Shown: positions 42,951-52,528 of the stretch, piece by piece | Numbering within the stretch: position 1 is the first letter of the stretch | Layout: every line of letters begins with the position of its first letter | Origin: Candidatus Bathyarchaeum tardum | GTDB lineage: Archaea > Thermoproteota > Bathyarchaeia > Bathyarchaeales > Bathyarchaeaceae | Length of the DNA: 64,000 nucleotides | NCBI GenBank assembly: GCA_029762755.1 | Contig: JARVGH010000004.1 | Coordinates: 124,001-188,000, forward strand | Reading direction: 5' to 3' | Notes under the pieces: model-generated | Database searches by the model: none | Told to the model about the DNA's origin: nothing | The model's input: the letters and a program-made list of their open reading frames with translations, nothing else | Translations under genes and position numbers: made by a program

Positions 42951-44117
42951 CTCTTTTGCGGTGTTTGCCCAAGGGTTATTCTGATTTTTGGTTAAGAAAC
43001 CAACTACAAGAGGGGCTATTAGAATTGTTGTTACCGACAAAAATACTATACTAACTTGAAGATTGGCGTCGATTAAGTTACGTTCCAAGGCTGTAAAAGT
43101 GACCGCTAATGAAGTTGAAAGCTGTGGAATCGATGATACGCCAAACAAGAGTCGTTCTTTTTGTGTGAATCCCATTATTTTTCCACAAAGGTAACCCGAT
43201 AATATTTTAGACAAAATTAGACCCGTAACAATAGTTAAAGCCAATAAAATGACACCATTTGCTTGGAAGAAAACTGTCAGGTTTGTTTCAATTCCTACTT
43301 TTAAAAAGAAGATCGGAATGAAGACTCCATAACTGAGAACATGTAATTTGTCTTCAATAGGTTTTTCCTTGATTGTTTTAGAAAGAACAACCCCAACAAG
43401 GAATCCAGCTACAATAGCGTGCATACCTAAAAGTTCAAAAAATACTGCAATTGCAATAAGGGAAATAAAGACAAATTGGACATTTTCTTCAACACCTTTT
43501 CTTGCTCTGGAAAAAAATGTTTTTTCGATTTTTGGCAAATATTTGCGTATTAAAAATACAGATATCACAACGACAATCATGAAAACAGGCAAAGGCAAAG
43601 TTGAAGTAGGATCTGAAATTTGCAATATTAGTGAAATAAGTAATAAACTAATTACATCCTCGATCACTACTGAGCCAACTAAGATAGATCCAAAATTGGT
43701 GAAAATAAGTTTCTTTTGTTGTAAAGTGGGCAGTATCACAGCTACTGAAGATGAAATGAAAATGACTCCAATAAGAAAAGAAGTTACAAGGTCATACCCA
43801 AAAATGTACACTATTAAAAATCCAACAAAGCTGGGTATCCCCCCATTAATCAAGGCACATAAAGCGACTTTTTTCCACATTTTAACCAGATAGTCGATTT
43901 TGATGTCTAATCCTGCCATGAACATTACAAAAATTGCACCTATTGAGCCGAGCAAAACTATTGGGGGAGTTAATTCTACTAAATCCAAGCCTATAGGTCC
44001 AATTACTATTCCTGCAACTATAAGAGCAAGAACGTAAGGAAGATGAAGGGTTTTAAAAAGTTCAGAGAAGAAAATCCCTGCCAACAAGAAGATTAAAAAT
44101 ATCAGTAAATCGTTCAA
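42939..44117 (-). CDS. Monovalent cation:proton antiporter (CPA2 family)
   Basis: The 392-residue product has about 12 membrane helices with no cytoplasmic TrkA domain. It begins LLIFLIFLLAGIFFSELFKTLHLPYVLALIVAGIVIGPIGL, typical of KefB/NapA-type exchangers. A glycine-rich FMAGLDIKIDYL near residue 67 and SVVIEDVISLLLISLIL near 150 (acidic residue in the unwound-helix region) mark the ion-binding core. It exchanges Na+ or K+ for protons; the ion is not evident. It is convergent with the cold-shock gene and upstream of a DUF1294 gene in opposite transcription order. Confidence 0.92.
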   Translation of the reverse strand: MNDLLIFLIFLLAGIFFSELFKTLHLPYVLALIVAGIVIGPIGLDLVELTPPIVLLGSIGAIFVMFMAGLDIKIDYLVKMWKKVALCALINGGIPSFVGFLIVYIFGYDLVTSFLIGVIFISSSVAVILPTLQQKKLIFTNFGSILVGSVVIEDVISLLLISLILQISDPTSTLPLPVFMIVVVISVFLIRKYLPKIEKTFFSRARKGVEENVQFVFISLIAIAVFFELLGMHAIVAGFLVGVVLSKTIKEKPIEDKLHVLSYGVFIPIFFLKVGIETNLTVFFQANGVILLALTIVTGLILSKILSGYLCGKIMGFTQKERLLFGVSSIPQLSTSLAVTFTALERNLIDANLQVSIVFLSVTTILIAPLVVGFLTKNQNNPWANTAKELEH

Positions 44118-44187
44118 GATTTTTTCAACTTACGATAAGTCGTTACTTATTAAATATGATTAAGTAAATTTAATGATTTCTTGAAAT

Positions 44188-44469
44188 TTAGGCTATTTGC
44201 ATGAGTTGAAAATTGATTATCAAATACAGTTGTATGAACACAAATAACGGGACCAAAAGGAATTTGATTTTGCGGATTTTGTGGCGAAACAGTAACATTG
44301 CTACATACGCTCCAAAGGGTCCAAAAAATGCAACCAATAAAAGGTGTGATTCAGGGATTCTCCATCGTTTGCTCATGCTTTTGAGTTTGTCCACTCCAAA
44401 GGTTATCAGTGAGATTACGTTCAAAAAAATAAGAAAAAACATTGGGATTGAAAGTTGAATCAAATTCAT
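44188..44469 (-). CDS. DUF1294 small membrane protein
   Basis: The 93-residue product has three hydrophobic helices and the family pattern FGVDKLKSMSKRWRIPESHLLLVAFFGPFGAYVAMLLFRHKIRK. DUF1294 proteins are often found fused to or near cold-shock domains in bacteria; here the cold-shock gene is 1.3 kb away on the other side of the antiporter. The function is unknown. The gene is divergent from the amino-acid permease. Confidence 0.88.
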   Translation of the reverse strand: MNLIQLSIPMFFLIFLNVISLITFGVDKLKSMSKRWRIPESHLLLVAFFGPFGAYVAMLLFRHKIRKIKFLLVPLFVFIQLYLIINFQLMQIA

Positions 44470-44556
44470 GTTTATGCAGATCCATAACTAGGGTGGCTAC
44501 CAAATGTTCTGTTGATACTTTTATAAATTAAACTGAGAAAATTATCAAGTGGATTT

Positions 44557-45816
44557 ATGCTAAAAAGAAGTCTAGACCTTTTTGGGGCAACTTTTTATGG
44601 TGTTGGAATAATTCTTGGAGCCGGAATATATGTTTTAATTGGGTCCGCAGTTGGGCTAGCTGGAAATTCAGTTTGGATGTCTTTTGTCATTGGAGCAGTA
44701 ATTAGTTCTTTCACTGGATTAAGTTATGCAGAACTTTCAACCATGTTTCCAAAAGCAGCAGCTGAATTTATTTTTGTTAAGAACGCATTCAAAAATGAGT
44801 TGTTAGCTTTTCTTACTGGATGGTTGATAATTTTTTCGGGCATAGTTTCAATTGCAACTGTTTCCCTTGGTTTTTCCAGTTACTTCAATGCCCTTTTTGA
44901 TTTTTCAAAAGTGTTAACAGCAGTTTTTTTGGTTGTTTTACTTTCAGTCCTGAATTTTGTTGGCATAAAACAGTCTTCCCGAGTCAATATCTTGTTTACA
45001 GCAATAGAAGTCAGTGGCTTGTTATTAGTAATAATTTTGGGATTTGGGCAATTTGGACAGGTTAATTATCTTGAAGTTCCCAATGTTTCAGGGGTTTTTG
45101 CAGCTGCTGCTTTGGTGTTTTTTGCGTATTTGGGCTTTGAGAACGTTGTTAACATTGCAGAGGAGACAAAAAATCCTTCGAAGACTATTCCTAGGGCTTT
45201 GATTATTTCAATCATTATTACCACAGTTTTTTATGTTCTAGTGGCATTAGCGGTGGTTAATTTGGCGAGTTGGGAGACCTTGGGCGGGGTTGATGCTCCA
45301 TTAGCTTACGCAGTTTCTACAGTTTTGGGTTCTAACGGGTTTACTTTGTTGTCATATGTTGCGCTTTTTGCTACTGCAAACACAGTTTTAATCGGTTTGA
45401 TAGTAGGTTCACGAATGATTTACGGCATGGCAAAAGATACTGCGTTTCCTGTATTGCTTTCAAAGATTCATCAAAAAACACGGACTCCTTGGGTAGCAAT
45501 TTTGTGCATGATGTTATTTTCGTCGATTTTTATTTTGTTAGAGAACATAGATTTGGTAGCTAACTTGACTAGTCTGGGTGTTTTCTTTACTTTTGCTCTT
45601 GTTAATCTGTCAGTTATAGTATTAAGATATAAAAAGCCGAATGTGAAAAGACCCTTCAAGGTTCCATTGAAAATTGGAAGCTTTCCAGTTGTACCTTTTT
45701 TAGGGTTGTTGTCTTGTTTGTTGATGGTAACCCAATTTAATTTTAACGTTATCTTAGCAGGTTCGGTTGTTTTGGGTTTAGGATCACTTTTCTTTTTCCT
45801 TTATCAGAAAAGTTGA
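44557..45816 (+). CDS. APC-family amino acid permease
   Basis: The 419-residue product has 12 membrane helices. It begins LDLFGATFYGVGIILGAGIYVLIGSAVGLAG, the APC substrate-binding GAGIY motif in helix 1, and has FFAYLGFENVVNIAEETKNPSKTIPRAL in helix 6, typical of the family. It imports or exchanges amino acids; specificity is not readable. A TATA box (CTTTTATAAATTAA) lies about 40 bases upstream. It is convergent with pepF, suggesting a peptide/amino-acid neighbourhood. Confidence 0.93.
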   Translation: MLKRSLDLFGATFYGVGIILGAGIYVLIGSAVGLAGNSVWMSFVIGAVISSFTGLSYAELSTMFPKAAAEFIFVKNAFKNELLAFLTGWLIIFSGIVSIATVSLGFSSYFNALFDFSKVLTAVFLVVLLSVLNFVGIKQSSRVNILFTAIEVSGLLLVIILGFGQFGQVNYLEVPNVSGVFAAAALVFFAYLGFENVVNIAEETKNPSKTIPRALIISIIITTVFYVLVALAVVNLASWETLGGVDAPLAYAVSTVLGSNGFTLLSYVALFATANTVLIGLIVGSRMIYGMAKDTAFPVLLSKIHQKTRTPWVAILCMMLFSSIFILLENIDLVANLTSLGVFFTFALVNLSVIVLRYKKPNVKRPFKVPLKIGSFPVVPFLGLLSCLLMVTQFNFNVILAGSVVLGLGSLFFFLYQKS

Positions 45817-45862
45817 TTGAAGGGACTTACAGCTGATTGGATTGTTCTTGTCTGTTTTGGAG

Positions 45863-47644
45863 CTAGATTATTTCTTGTAACTGATTAAAGAATCGTTCGA
45901 AAACGTTTATCCCTTTGTTCCAAAAGTTTGGTTCAGAACCATCTAAGTTAACTATTTTGCCTATTTGCAACGGGGATACGCTGCTGCCTGCAGACAGGGC
46001 TTCTTTTAGTTTGGGTGCAAAAGTTTTTCCCTCTTTTAGGTATTGGTCATACAGAGCGTACACAAACATTTGGGCGTAAACGTAAGGATAATTGTAGAAG
46101 CGGTAATTAGGCATAAAATAGTGAGGTTTCATGGTCCATTCTGCATCCATTTCGGGCAACCATGTTACTGCGTTTTTGTAGATTCGACTTCGGGCATCGG
46201 TCCAAAGATTACAGATCGTTTGGTAATCCAGATATTCACCTTTTTCAATGGAACTGTAAAGGGTTTGTTCAAACCATACTCGGGCGCTGACCTGAAATGC
46301 TGTCATTCCGGCTTCGTCTAAAACCAAACAGAGAACTGCAGTTTTTTCGGCTTTAGTTTTTGCTTGATCCAGAAGTTGGTCAGTTAACAGGAGTTCTCCA
46401 AAAATTGAAGCAGTTTCAGCAACGATTGACGGAATGCTCATATTGGATATAGTTTGGTTACGTGAGGCGTACCAGTCATGGGTTGCGTGACCGAGTTCGT
46501 GAGCAAGAGTAAAAACATCGCTTAATGTTCCAGTGAAGCTGCTTAGGATGTAAGCAGATTTTCCGTTGTAGTAACATGCACAAAAAGCGCCGTTGCGTTT
46601 TCCAAAACGGGGGGAAGCATCAATGTGTTGTTTAGAAAACATTTCTTTTACTGCAGTAGCATATTCAGAGTCCAAACGACTGTATGCTTGTGTTACTAGT
46701 TCTTGGGCTTGCTGGAAACTGAATTTTTGTTCGGGTGCATCAGGCAATGGTGCTACGAGGTCATGGTTTCCAAGTTGGGGGAGATTCATGATTTTCGCTT
46801 TGAGTTCAAGATAACTGCGGTAAATTTTTGCGTTTTTTTCGATGGTGCGTAGTAGGTTGTCAATTATTGGTTGTTGGGTATCATTACTGATTAAGCTGGC
46901 GTGCATAGGGCTGTCGTATTTTCTTCGTTTGGAAACTGTTACCCAGTCGTTGCATATGCTACGCAGGGCTGAAGCAAAGAGTTCCCCATCCTGTCCTAGG
47001 GTTCCATAGATTGATTTGTTGGCGGATTCTCGGGTGGCACGGTCAACATGGGTTAGTAACCCGTTGGCTTCGCCGTAGGACAGGTTCTTTTTTTCTCTCA
47101 TCACGGTAACTTTGAACATTCTGGTGTTAAGCCATTTACGTTGCAAGTCCTGCCAAGCATTTACGCCGAATTGGTCTTTTTCTATTATTATTTGTTCTTC
47201 AATTTCTGACAATTGATGTTTTACATCACGGTAAACTCGTTCAAGCATATGCTTGTAATTTTGCAATTTGGGGTCAGTGATAATTTTTGGATTACTTTCT
47301 AGCAATTTTCCAAGTTCTATTCCAAAAAAGGCAAGCTGCTTGTTCAGGGTTGCTTTTAGTTTGCTAATACGGTCATATAAGGACTGATTCGGGGGCAAAG
47401 TCATGTTGGCTGCAAAACACAGACTAGAATACAAACTTAGGTCGCTAAATTTTATTTTAAAGAACTCTATGCTTTTCAGGCATTCAAGTAAACCTTCAGT
47501 GTTGAGGTTAACAATTTTTCCACGGTAAGTTTTTTCAAATTGACTTGCCAACTGGGTAGCTTTAATAATTGCTTGGCTGATTTTTGGGTCATCTTGGCTA
47601 GAGAAAAGTTCATTTAAATTCCAACTAATTTGTTGACCAGTCAA
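45863..47644 (-). CDS. pepF: Oligoendopeptidase F (M3 metallopeptidase)
   Basis: The 593-residue enzyme cleaves oligopeptides in the cytoplasm. The zinc motif HELGHATHDWYA occurs near residue 386, followed by PSIVAETASIFGELLLTDQLL with the third zinc ligand Glu. The N-terminal helical lid region (WNLNELFSSQDDP, then QLASQFEKTYRGKI) and the C-terminal YNYPYVYAQMFVYALY match the PepF family in order and length. The gene is alone and convergent with the permease at 44557. Confidence 0.96.
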   Translation of the reverse strand: MTGQQISWNLNELFSSQDDPKISQAIIKATQLASQFEKTYRGKIVNLNTEGLLECLKSIEFFKIKFSDLSLYSSLCFAANMTLPPNQSLYDRISKLKATLNKQLAFFGIELGKLLESNPKIITDPKLQNYKHMLERVYRDVKHQLSEIEEQIIIEKDQFGVNAWQDLQRKWLNTRMFKVTVMREKKNLSYGEANGLLTHVDRATRESANKSIYGTLGQDGELFASALRSICNDWVTVSKRRKYDSPMHASLISNDTQQPIIDNLLRTIEKNAKIYRSYLELKAKIMNLPQLGNHDLVAPLPDAPEQKFSFQQAQELVTQAYSRLDSEYATAVKEMFSKQHIDASPRFGKRNGAFCACYYNGKSAYILSSFTGTLSDVFTLAHELGHATHDWYASRNQTISNMSIPSIVAETASIFGELLLTDQLLDQAKTKAEKTAVLCLVLDEAGMTAFQVSARVWFEQTLYSSIEKGEYLDYQTICNLWTDARSRIYKNAVTWLPEMDAEWTMKPHYFMPNYRFYNYPYVYAQMFVYALYDQYLKEGKTFAPKLKEALSAGSSVSPLQIGKIVNLDGSEPNFWNKGINVFERFFNQLQEII

Positions 47645-48101
47645 AGTAAAGGCTCCTTGTCTTTTCAGGGTTAATGATTGTTTAGTATTTTTGGGTTTTG
47701 TGCTATATCCAATATACAGAAAAAATTTGTTTTGATATTTGTTTATATGCTGATTTGTAAAATAAGCACGAAATGTAGGTTACAGGTTTGTTTTAAGAAA
47801 AGGTGTTGCAGAACAGGAACTGGTTGCAGGTTCCTAAACTGGTTCCGGGGCAGTTTAAGTTGGATGAAAACAGGGTTTGAATGTTAGTGAAATCCTTGGT
47901 TCTTTCAATGTTCTCATTGGTTCCCTCAATTGTTTACCTTGAAGGGAATTTGATATGCCTTGAATAAAAATAGTGTGCAAATAGATTTAGGATTAAACAT
48001 GTGTCCCAGAATTTTTGGACCGCCTGCTCTTGAAAAGGAAAATATGCCTCGGATAAGTATTGAGTTTATTAGAGTTCAAGAATATTTAATATTTTGACCA
48101 T
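47645..48101. other. Intergenic region
   Basis: No supported gene. A 32-codon frame at 47999-48097 (MCPRIFGPPALEKENMPRIS at its start) is protein-like but lacks an RBS. Short direct repeats of GTTCC/GGTTCC occur around 47835-47930. Confidence 0.35.
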
Positions 48102-49595
48102 TTAACTCCACGCTATGCCCTCTGCTTTGCATATTCTCATTATGGTATCCTTGCCAGTAACTGCAGCGACGGGAAGTCCTCCGGGGGGTTGTAACCATTG
48201 TCCGCTCAAGAAGATGTTTTTGAGTTTTTTGATCTTGCCTGTATGAACCATTGTTTTTCCATGAATGGTAGGCCAGAATCCCATAAATGCTCCTTTGTAT
48301 GCATTACAGTACTTCTTGTAGGTATGAGGTGTAGCAACATCAAGCAGTTCGAGTTTACCTATCATATGTGGAAAACGGGCTTCTATAGCGTGTATAACAG
48401 CTTGTCCAATGCGGTTTTTTTCTTTTATGTATGCTTTTTTATCTTTCGAAAGTTTTTCCCACTGCAAAAGTTCTGGTTCAAACTGGTTGATAGCGACAGT
48501 TATAACAGTATGTCCCTTGGGAGCAAAACGGGGTTCATATCCGTAATGGGTCATCTGTAAGTGTTCCATCGGTTTCTGGTTCTGTTTTATATTTAGTGCT
48601 CTCACAGGAAATTTAAATGTCCTTGGGACATTATCCATTTTCCCTGCGTATCCGATAGCGATGTAAATGTTAGATGTTAGCGGATAAATTTCGGGATCGT
48701 TGTACCTTTTTTCAAATTGAGGATCGAGATATTTCCTTTTGAGCAGGCGATCATAAAGGACTTTTGCATCACAGGCAACAACAAAGTAATCAGCCTCAAA
48801 AGTTCTTCCATTTTGGCATGTTACACTTTTCACGCGGGGTTCATTAATGCTAAGCTCCATAGCTTCACACGATGTTTGTATTGAACCTCCAAGAGATAGA
48901 TAACGATTTGCCATACGAAGAGCAAGTGCCTTTGAACCGCCGAGAGGAATTGATGACTGCCCACCAGTAAAGGTTCCTAAAGGAAAAATTACTGAAAAAG
49001 CGCTGAAATCACCTTCTGGGAGAAAAGAAGCAATTGCTGTCCTAAGAGCCGGATGTTTGAAGTTTTCTGCAAAACCAACAACACTAATTTTTCCGTATTT
49101 TTTCATCACATAACCAGCATCTTTCATTGAAAGGAGAAACTTGAACTTCTCGATGATGTTCATCATGTCAATTGGCTTCCCGACAGGCATCAAGAAAGAA
49201 TGAAGTTTTTCAATATCCTTACAAAAATTTTCTATACTCTCACTATCTTCGGGAGAAATCTCAAGCCAGCTCTGTTTGAGTTTCTTCAAATCACGGTAAA
49301 AATGGACCGTTACACCGTCATGTTCTACAACCATAAAGCTTTCAGGATCATAGATTTCCACTCTGTCAAGAGCCCCAACTTCATCCCATAACTGTCTTAA
49401 AGGAGTACCTTCTTTTGTCCCGACCAACCAATGAATACATCCGTCAACATGATAGCCCTGACGATCCCAACCTGTGCATTCTCCCCCTACAGTATGGTTC
49501 TTCTCAAGAACTATGCTCTTAAAACCATTCTTCTGAGCAAAAATACCTGCAGTCAGTCCAGCTACCCCCCCTCCGATTACGACAATCGTTTTCAT
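48102..49595 (-). CDS. CrtI/phytoene-dehydrogenase-like FAD oxidoreductase
   Basis: The 497-residue flavoprotein starts VVIGGGVAGLTAGIFAQKNGFKSIVLEKNHTVGGECTGW, the FAD-binding Rossmann motif and its second Gly/Glu segment. A C-terminal LSGQWLQPPGGLPVAAVTGKD closes the FAD site. The family includes phytoene desaturases, carotenoid isomerases and geranylgeranyl reductase relatives. IHWLVGTKEGTPLRQLW near residue 55 resembles prolycopene isomerase-like members. No carotenoid genes are adjacent, so the substrate is unknown. The gene is monocistronic. Confidence 0.88.
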   Translation of the reverse strand: MKTIVVIGGGVAGLTAGIFAQKNGFKSIVLEKNHTVGGECTGWDRQGYHVDGCIHWLVGTKEGTPLRQLWDEVGALDRVEIYDPESFMVVEHDGVTVHFYRDLKKLKQSWLEISPEDSESIENFCKDIEKLHSFLMPVGKPIDMMNIIEKFKFLLSMKDAGYVMKKYGKISVVGFAENFKHPALRTAIASFLPEGDFSAFSVIFPLGTFTGGQSSIPLGGSKALALRMANRYLSLGGSIQTSCEAMELSINEPRVKSVTCQNGRTFEADYFVVACDAKVLYDRLLKRKYLDPQFEKRYNDPEIYPLTSNIYIAIGYAGKMDNVPRTFKFPVRALNIKQNQKPMEHLQMTHYGYEPRFAPKGHTVITVAINQFEPELLQWEKLSKDKKAYIKEKNRIGQAVIHAIEARFPHMIGKLELLDVATPHTYKKYCNAYKGAFMGFWPTIHGKTMVHTGKIKKLKNIFLSGQWLQPPGGLPVAAVTGKDTIMRICKAEGIAWS

Positions 49596-49782
49596 ATTAG
49601 TTCGCCCCGTCTATTTTTAATTCACTCATTTGACCCTTTAATTATTTTACTATGGTTGAAATTTTGTATCAAGTCATAGGTTGCATCCAATCTTGGGCAA
49701 AAACACATCTACTTTTTTCTGTCCGATGAGCGCTAGCATATTTAAAAATTTTTTGTTAAGATTTAATCACAATTATACAGAA

Positions 49783-50427
49783 TTAACATCTTAGATCTCT
49801 TTTCTTCTGGAAACAGAACATTGACATTTTGAAGCATTTCTTTAATGATGGATCTAAATTATCAACCTTTTTTGTGTCCAGTATCAGCAGACCTTGATAT
49901 GACTTCAACCTTTGCAATAAAAAGTCAAAATCCACTTGTGCATATCGATCGTGACTTTCTCGAACTTCAGTATGTTTCCCAAAGAGAGCATCAACTTCGT
50001 CAAAAAACAGGATACTTCTGCTTTCTTCAGCTGCTTCGAAAATTTTTGCAAGATTCTTCTCTGTTTCTCCAACATATTTACTCACCACAGCGGAAAGATC
50101 GACCCTAAAAAGAGATATACCCAAAGTAGTAGCTAGAGCTTCAGCAACCAATGTTTTGCCTGTCCCATTTGAACCTACAAACAACAGAACCATTTTCAAT
50201 CCAGTAGAGGTGCGTTTTAGAATAGGTTTCTGATACTTCTTTACTTGAGCTAAAATTTTATGAAGGTTATTTGATTCTTCTTTTGGAAGATCTTCAATAC
50301 TCATTTTTGGAATTATTGGTGTGACAAAATTGGGCAACCCTTCATTTTCTTGCAGATTAACATTGGTGCCAGTTTTCTCATTTTTTGGTCTACGATTCTG
50401 CTTGTCATCTGCCATCTGTTGTCCCAA
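49783..50427 (-). CDS. AAA+ ATPase, C-terminally truncated
   Basis: The 214-residue product has a linker (SIEDLPKEESNNLHKILAQVKKY), Walker A (LFVGSNGTGKTLVAEALA), and the AAA pore-like segment SAVVSKYVGETEKNLAKIFEAA. Walker B (SILFFDEVDALFGKHTEV) and a sensor-1-like strand (LLILDTKKVDNLDPSL) follow. It then ends with KKCFKMSMFCFQKKRDLRC. In relatives that use this architecture the RRF arginine region and the small lid subdomain follow; here Arg-Arg is Lys-Lys and the lid is missing. It may hydrolyse ATP poorly or act as a degenerate subunit. The neighbours are small membrane proteins of unknown role. Confidence 0.75.
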   Translation of the reverse strand: MGQQMADDKQNRRPKNEKTGTNVNLQENEGLPNFVTPIIPKMSIEDLPKEESNNLHKILAQVKKYQKPILKRTSTGLKMVLLFVGSNGTGKTLVAEALATTLGISLFRVDLSAVVSKYVGETEKNLAKIFEAAEESRSILFFDEVDALFGKHTEVRESHDRYAQVDFDFLLQRLKSYQGLLILDTKKVDNLDPSLKKCFKMSMFCFQKKRDLRC

Positions 50428-50530
50428 CTTAAGATATTGTAAGGGTATTTAATAGTGGACTCCCACTTTTCTTATTTTTTGGGATAAGATATTCTCGATA
50501 ATAGAAGTAACAATAGAAACGATTATGTTG

Positions 50531-50992
50531 CTACAGCAAAGTTGAAGTTGCTTTAAGCTGTTCTGCCCCATGAGTGTGATAAACTGTTAAATTACATGGA
50601 ATTTGTTTTTTTGGTTTTTCATTGAATCGAGTAAAGGCAATTTGAACTGTTCGAATTGTCTCGTGTGGCCGTATCCACTTTATGGTTATATTCTCGGGTT
50701 CGTTGTCCTGATTAACCATTTTCATTACGTATTCTGTGTTTTTATGATCAAATTTGAGGTCCACTCCAAGAATGTTGGTTCCTCTGTCCCCAAGGTTTCT
50801 GATTTCAAGTTCAATTAAAAAAGAAAGAGCCTTTGTTTCTTTTTCGTATTCATGAGTGCACTTGATTTGTTTTACCACAAGATTTGGTGTTTCGCGCTTT
50901 AATCGCCACAAGTGAACTGCAAGAGAAACAATACCGGCAGTGGTACCTACAATACCTAAAGTTAAATTTATGAAATCCATCGAGATTGACAT
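50531..50992 (-). CDS. Membrane-anchored protein with beta-sandwich-like domain
   Basis: The 153-residue product has one N-terminal helix (FINLTLGIVGTTAGIVSLAVHLW). A mostly beta domain follows with ELEIRNLGDRGTNILGVDLKF and IKWIRPHETIRTVQIAF, which reads like an Ig-like or CARDB-type fold. I do not recognise a family. It lies between the truncated AAA protein and a small membrane protein, all on the minus strand, spaced 30-100 bases. Confidence 0.65.
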   Translation of the reverse strand: MSISMDFINLTLGIVGTTAGIVSLAVHLWRLKRETPNLVVKQIKCTHEYEKETKALSFLIELEIRNLGDRGTNILGVDLKFDHKNTEYVMKMVNQDNEPENITIKWIRPHETIRTVQIAFTRFNEKPKKQIPCNLTVYHTHGAEQLKATSTLL

Positions 50993-51024
50993 TACTACTT
51001 ACCTTGTTGTTTGTTTTAAAACTG

Positions 51025-51363
51025 CTACTTCAAGTTGCTATTAATCAGGGTTTTGAAAAGATAAACTATACTGAATCCGTTCACTAGAATCCGAATGGCC
51101 TTAAGCCAAATTTGATAATAAATTATTATGCCCACGCTAGTGCTAAAAGTATAACACAAGGTGAAAATTACAAAAGCAATGCCCCATTTTTTTGTATACA
51201 GCAAGCAGGGAATCGAAGCACCCCAAAGTGCCAGTTCTATCCAATTGTTTAAATCCATGAAATCTTCTGGCAACATCATTAACATTAAAACAATGTTAAT
51301 TACCGCCCAGATAAGTATCAAATTGAACGTAGTTTTTGACGTTATTTTGTATCTGTTTGCCAT
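51025..51363 (-). CDS. Small four-helix membrane protein
   Basis: The 112-residue product consists of about four hydrophobic helices (FNLILIWAVINIVLMLMML; WIELALWGASIPCLLY; WGIAFVIFTLCYTFSTSVGIII; ILVNGFSIVYLFKTL). No known family or motif is seen. It is 32 bases upstream of the membrane-anchored protein at 50531-50992 in the same direction, so the two are probably co-transcribed. Confidence 0.65.
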   Translation of the reverse strand: MANRYKITSKTTFNLILIWAVINIVLMLMMLPEDFMDLNNWIELALWGASIPCLLYTKKWGIAFVIFTLCYTFSTSVGIIIYYQIWLKAIRILVNGFSIVYLFKTLINSNLK

Positions 51364-51613
51364 CAGATATTCATCAAATCACGTTGCATTGAAAAAAGTT
51401 GTATATAAAGTTTAACTTGATTGCTTTTATCATTATATTTTTTCTTACATCCGATATTATGACATTAATATCCTTTGTTGAAAGAAGATTGACATACACA
51501 TCACAGGCAAGAAACAGTTCCCTAGTTTAATGGATCATTACGGCTTTTTCAACCAAATGATCTATTAATATAACGAGCACATTATGAACACTCACATGCA
51601 ACTCTAGACTTTT

Positions 51614-52441
51614 TTATTGTGCATAAGCTTCAACCAAGTCGCGTGCAGTTACTATTCCCGCAAGTTCTCCATTTTCAGTTATTGGTAATCGTTTTATTTT
51701 GTTTGCCGCCATGATAGAAGCTGTTTTGTGTACGCTTATTCCTAAAGGAGCAGTAATCAACGGTGAAGAAGATGCTGTGCCCACTGAAACATTCAGGGAT
51801 TTTCCCTTAGCCAAAAATGTCGTAAGAAGGTCACGTTCCGTAAATATACTCATGTGCGGACGGTCTTTTTTGGTGATTATGACACTACCAATTCGTTTTT
51901 CACCCATCATTTTCATTATAGTTTTTATTGGGGTTTTTTCGTCTGCAGTGATAACATGCTTGGACATGTATTCGTCAACTTTAAGGCGTGTTTCAGGGGC
52001 ATCTGGAAGACTTCGGATAAGATCGGAAGCAGTGATGATTCCTTTAAGATGACCAAAATCAAAAACAGCAAGCCTACTTTTTTGTTTAATCATAATTTGA
52101 GCTGCCTTTTTTATTTGAACCTCTGGACCTATCGTGGTTAGAGGATATGACATAACATCCTTTGCAGCGATTTCAGCAGGGTTTTTATCATGGACTAAAA
52201 TATCGCTTAGTAAATCTCGTTCGGTAACTATGCCTACTGGTGTTTCATAATTTGTTACAATCAAACTACCAACATGCTTATTTCCCATTATTTTTGCTGC
52301 TTCATCCATTTTGGTGTCAAGTCCGATGGTTAAAACGTCTTTACTCATAATTTCTTCAACTTTTCTATGTCGCTTGTATTCACGGTATGCACGATCAACA
52401 ATGCTAGGGAACTCTGTTTTCAAATCTTTTAAAACTCGCAT
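51614..52441 (-). CDS. Protein with four CBS domains
   Basis: The 275-residue product consists of an N-terminal helix (about 1-28) and two Bateman modules, i.e. four CBS domains starting near residues 30, 95, 155 and 218. Each has the pattern M-S-xxVxTIxxDTxxxxAAxIM and a closing GIVTERDLL or GIITASDL (residues 77, 139, 208, 268). CBS pairs bind AMP, ATP or SAM derivatives and sense energy state. No effector domain is attached. It diverges from a UspA-type gene, and both may respond to adenylate levels. Confidence 0.92.
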   Translation of the reverse strand: MRVLKDLKTEFPSIVDRAYREYKRHRKVEEIMSKDVLTIGLDTKMDEAAKIMGNKHVGSLIVTNYETPVGIVTERDLLSDILVHDKNPAEIAAKDVMSYPLTTIGPEVQIKKAAQIMIKQKSRLAVFDFGHLKGIITASDLIRSLPDAPETRLKVDEYMSKHVITADEKTPIKTIMKMMGEKRIGSVIITKKDRPHMSIFTERDLLTTFLAKGKSLNVSVGTASSSPLITAPLGISVHKTASIMAANKIKRLPITENGELAGIVTARDLVEAYAQ

Positions 52442-52528
52442 AAACTCCCCTACTAAATATTATGCAACAAACACAGATTAATTTTTGGTTAGAATCTGCT
52501 ACACAAAAGTATATGTGCACGTTTACCG

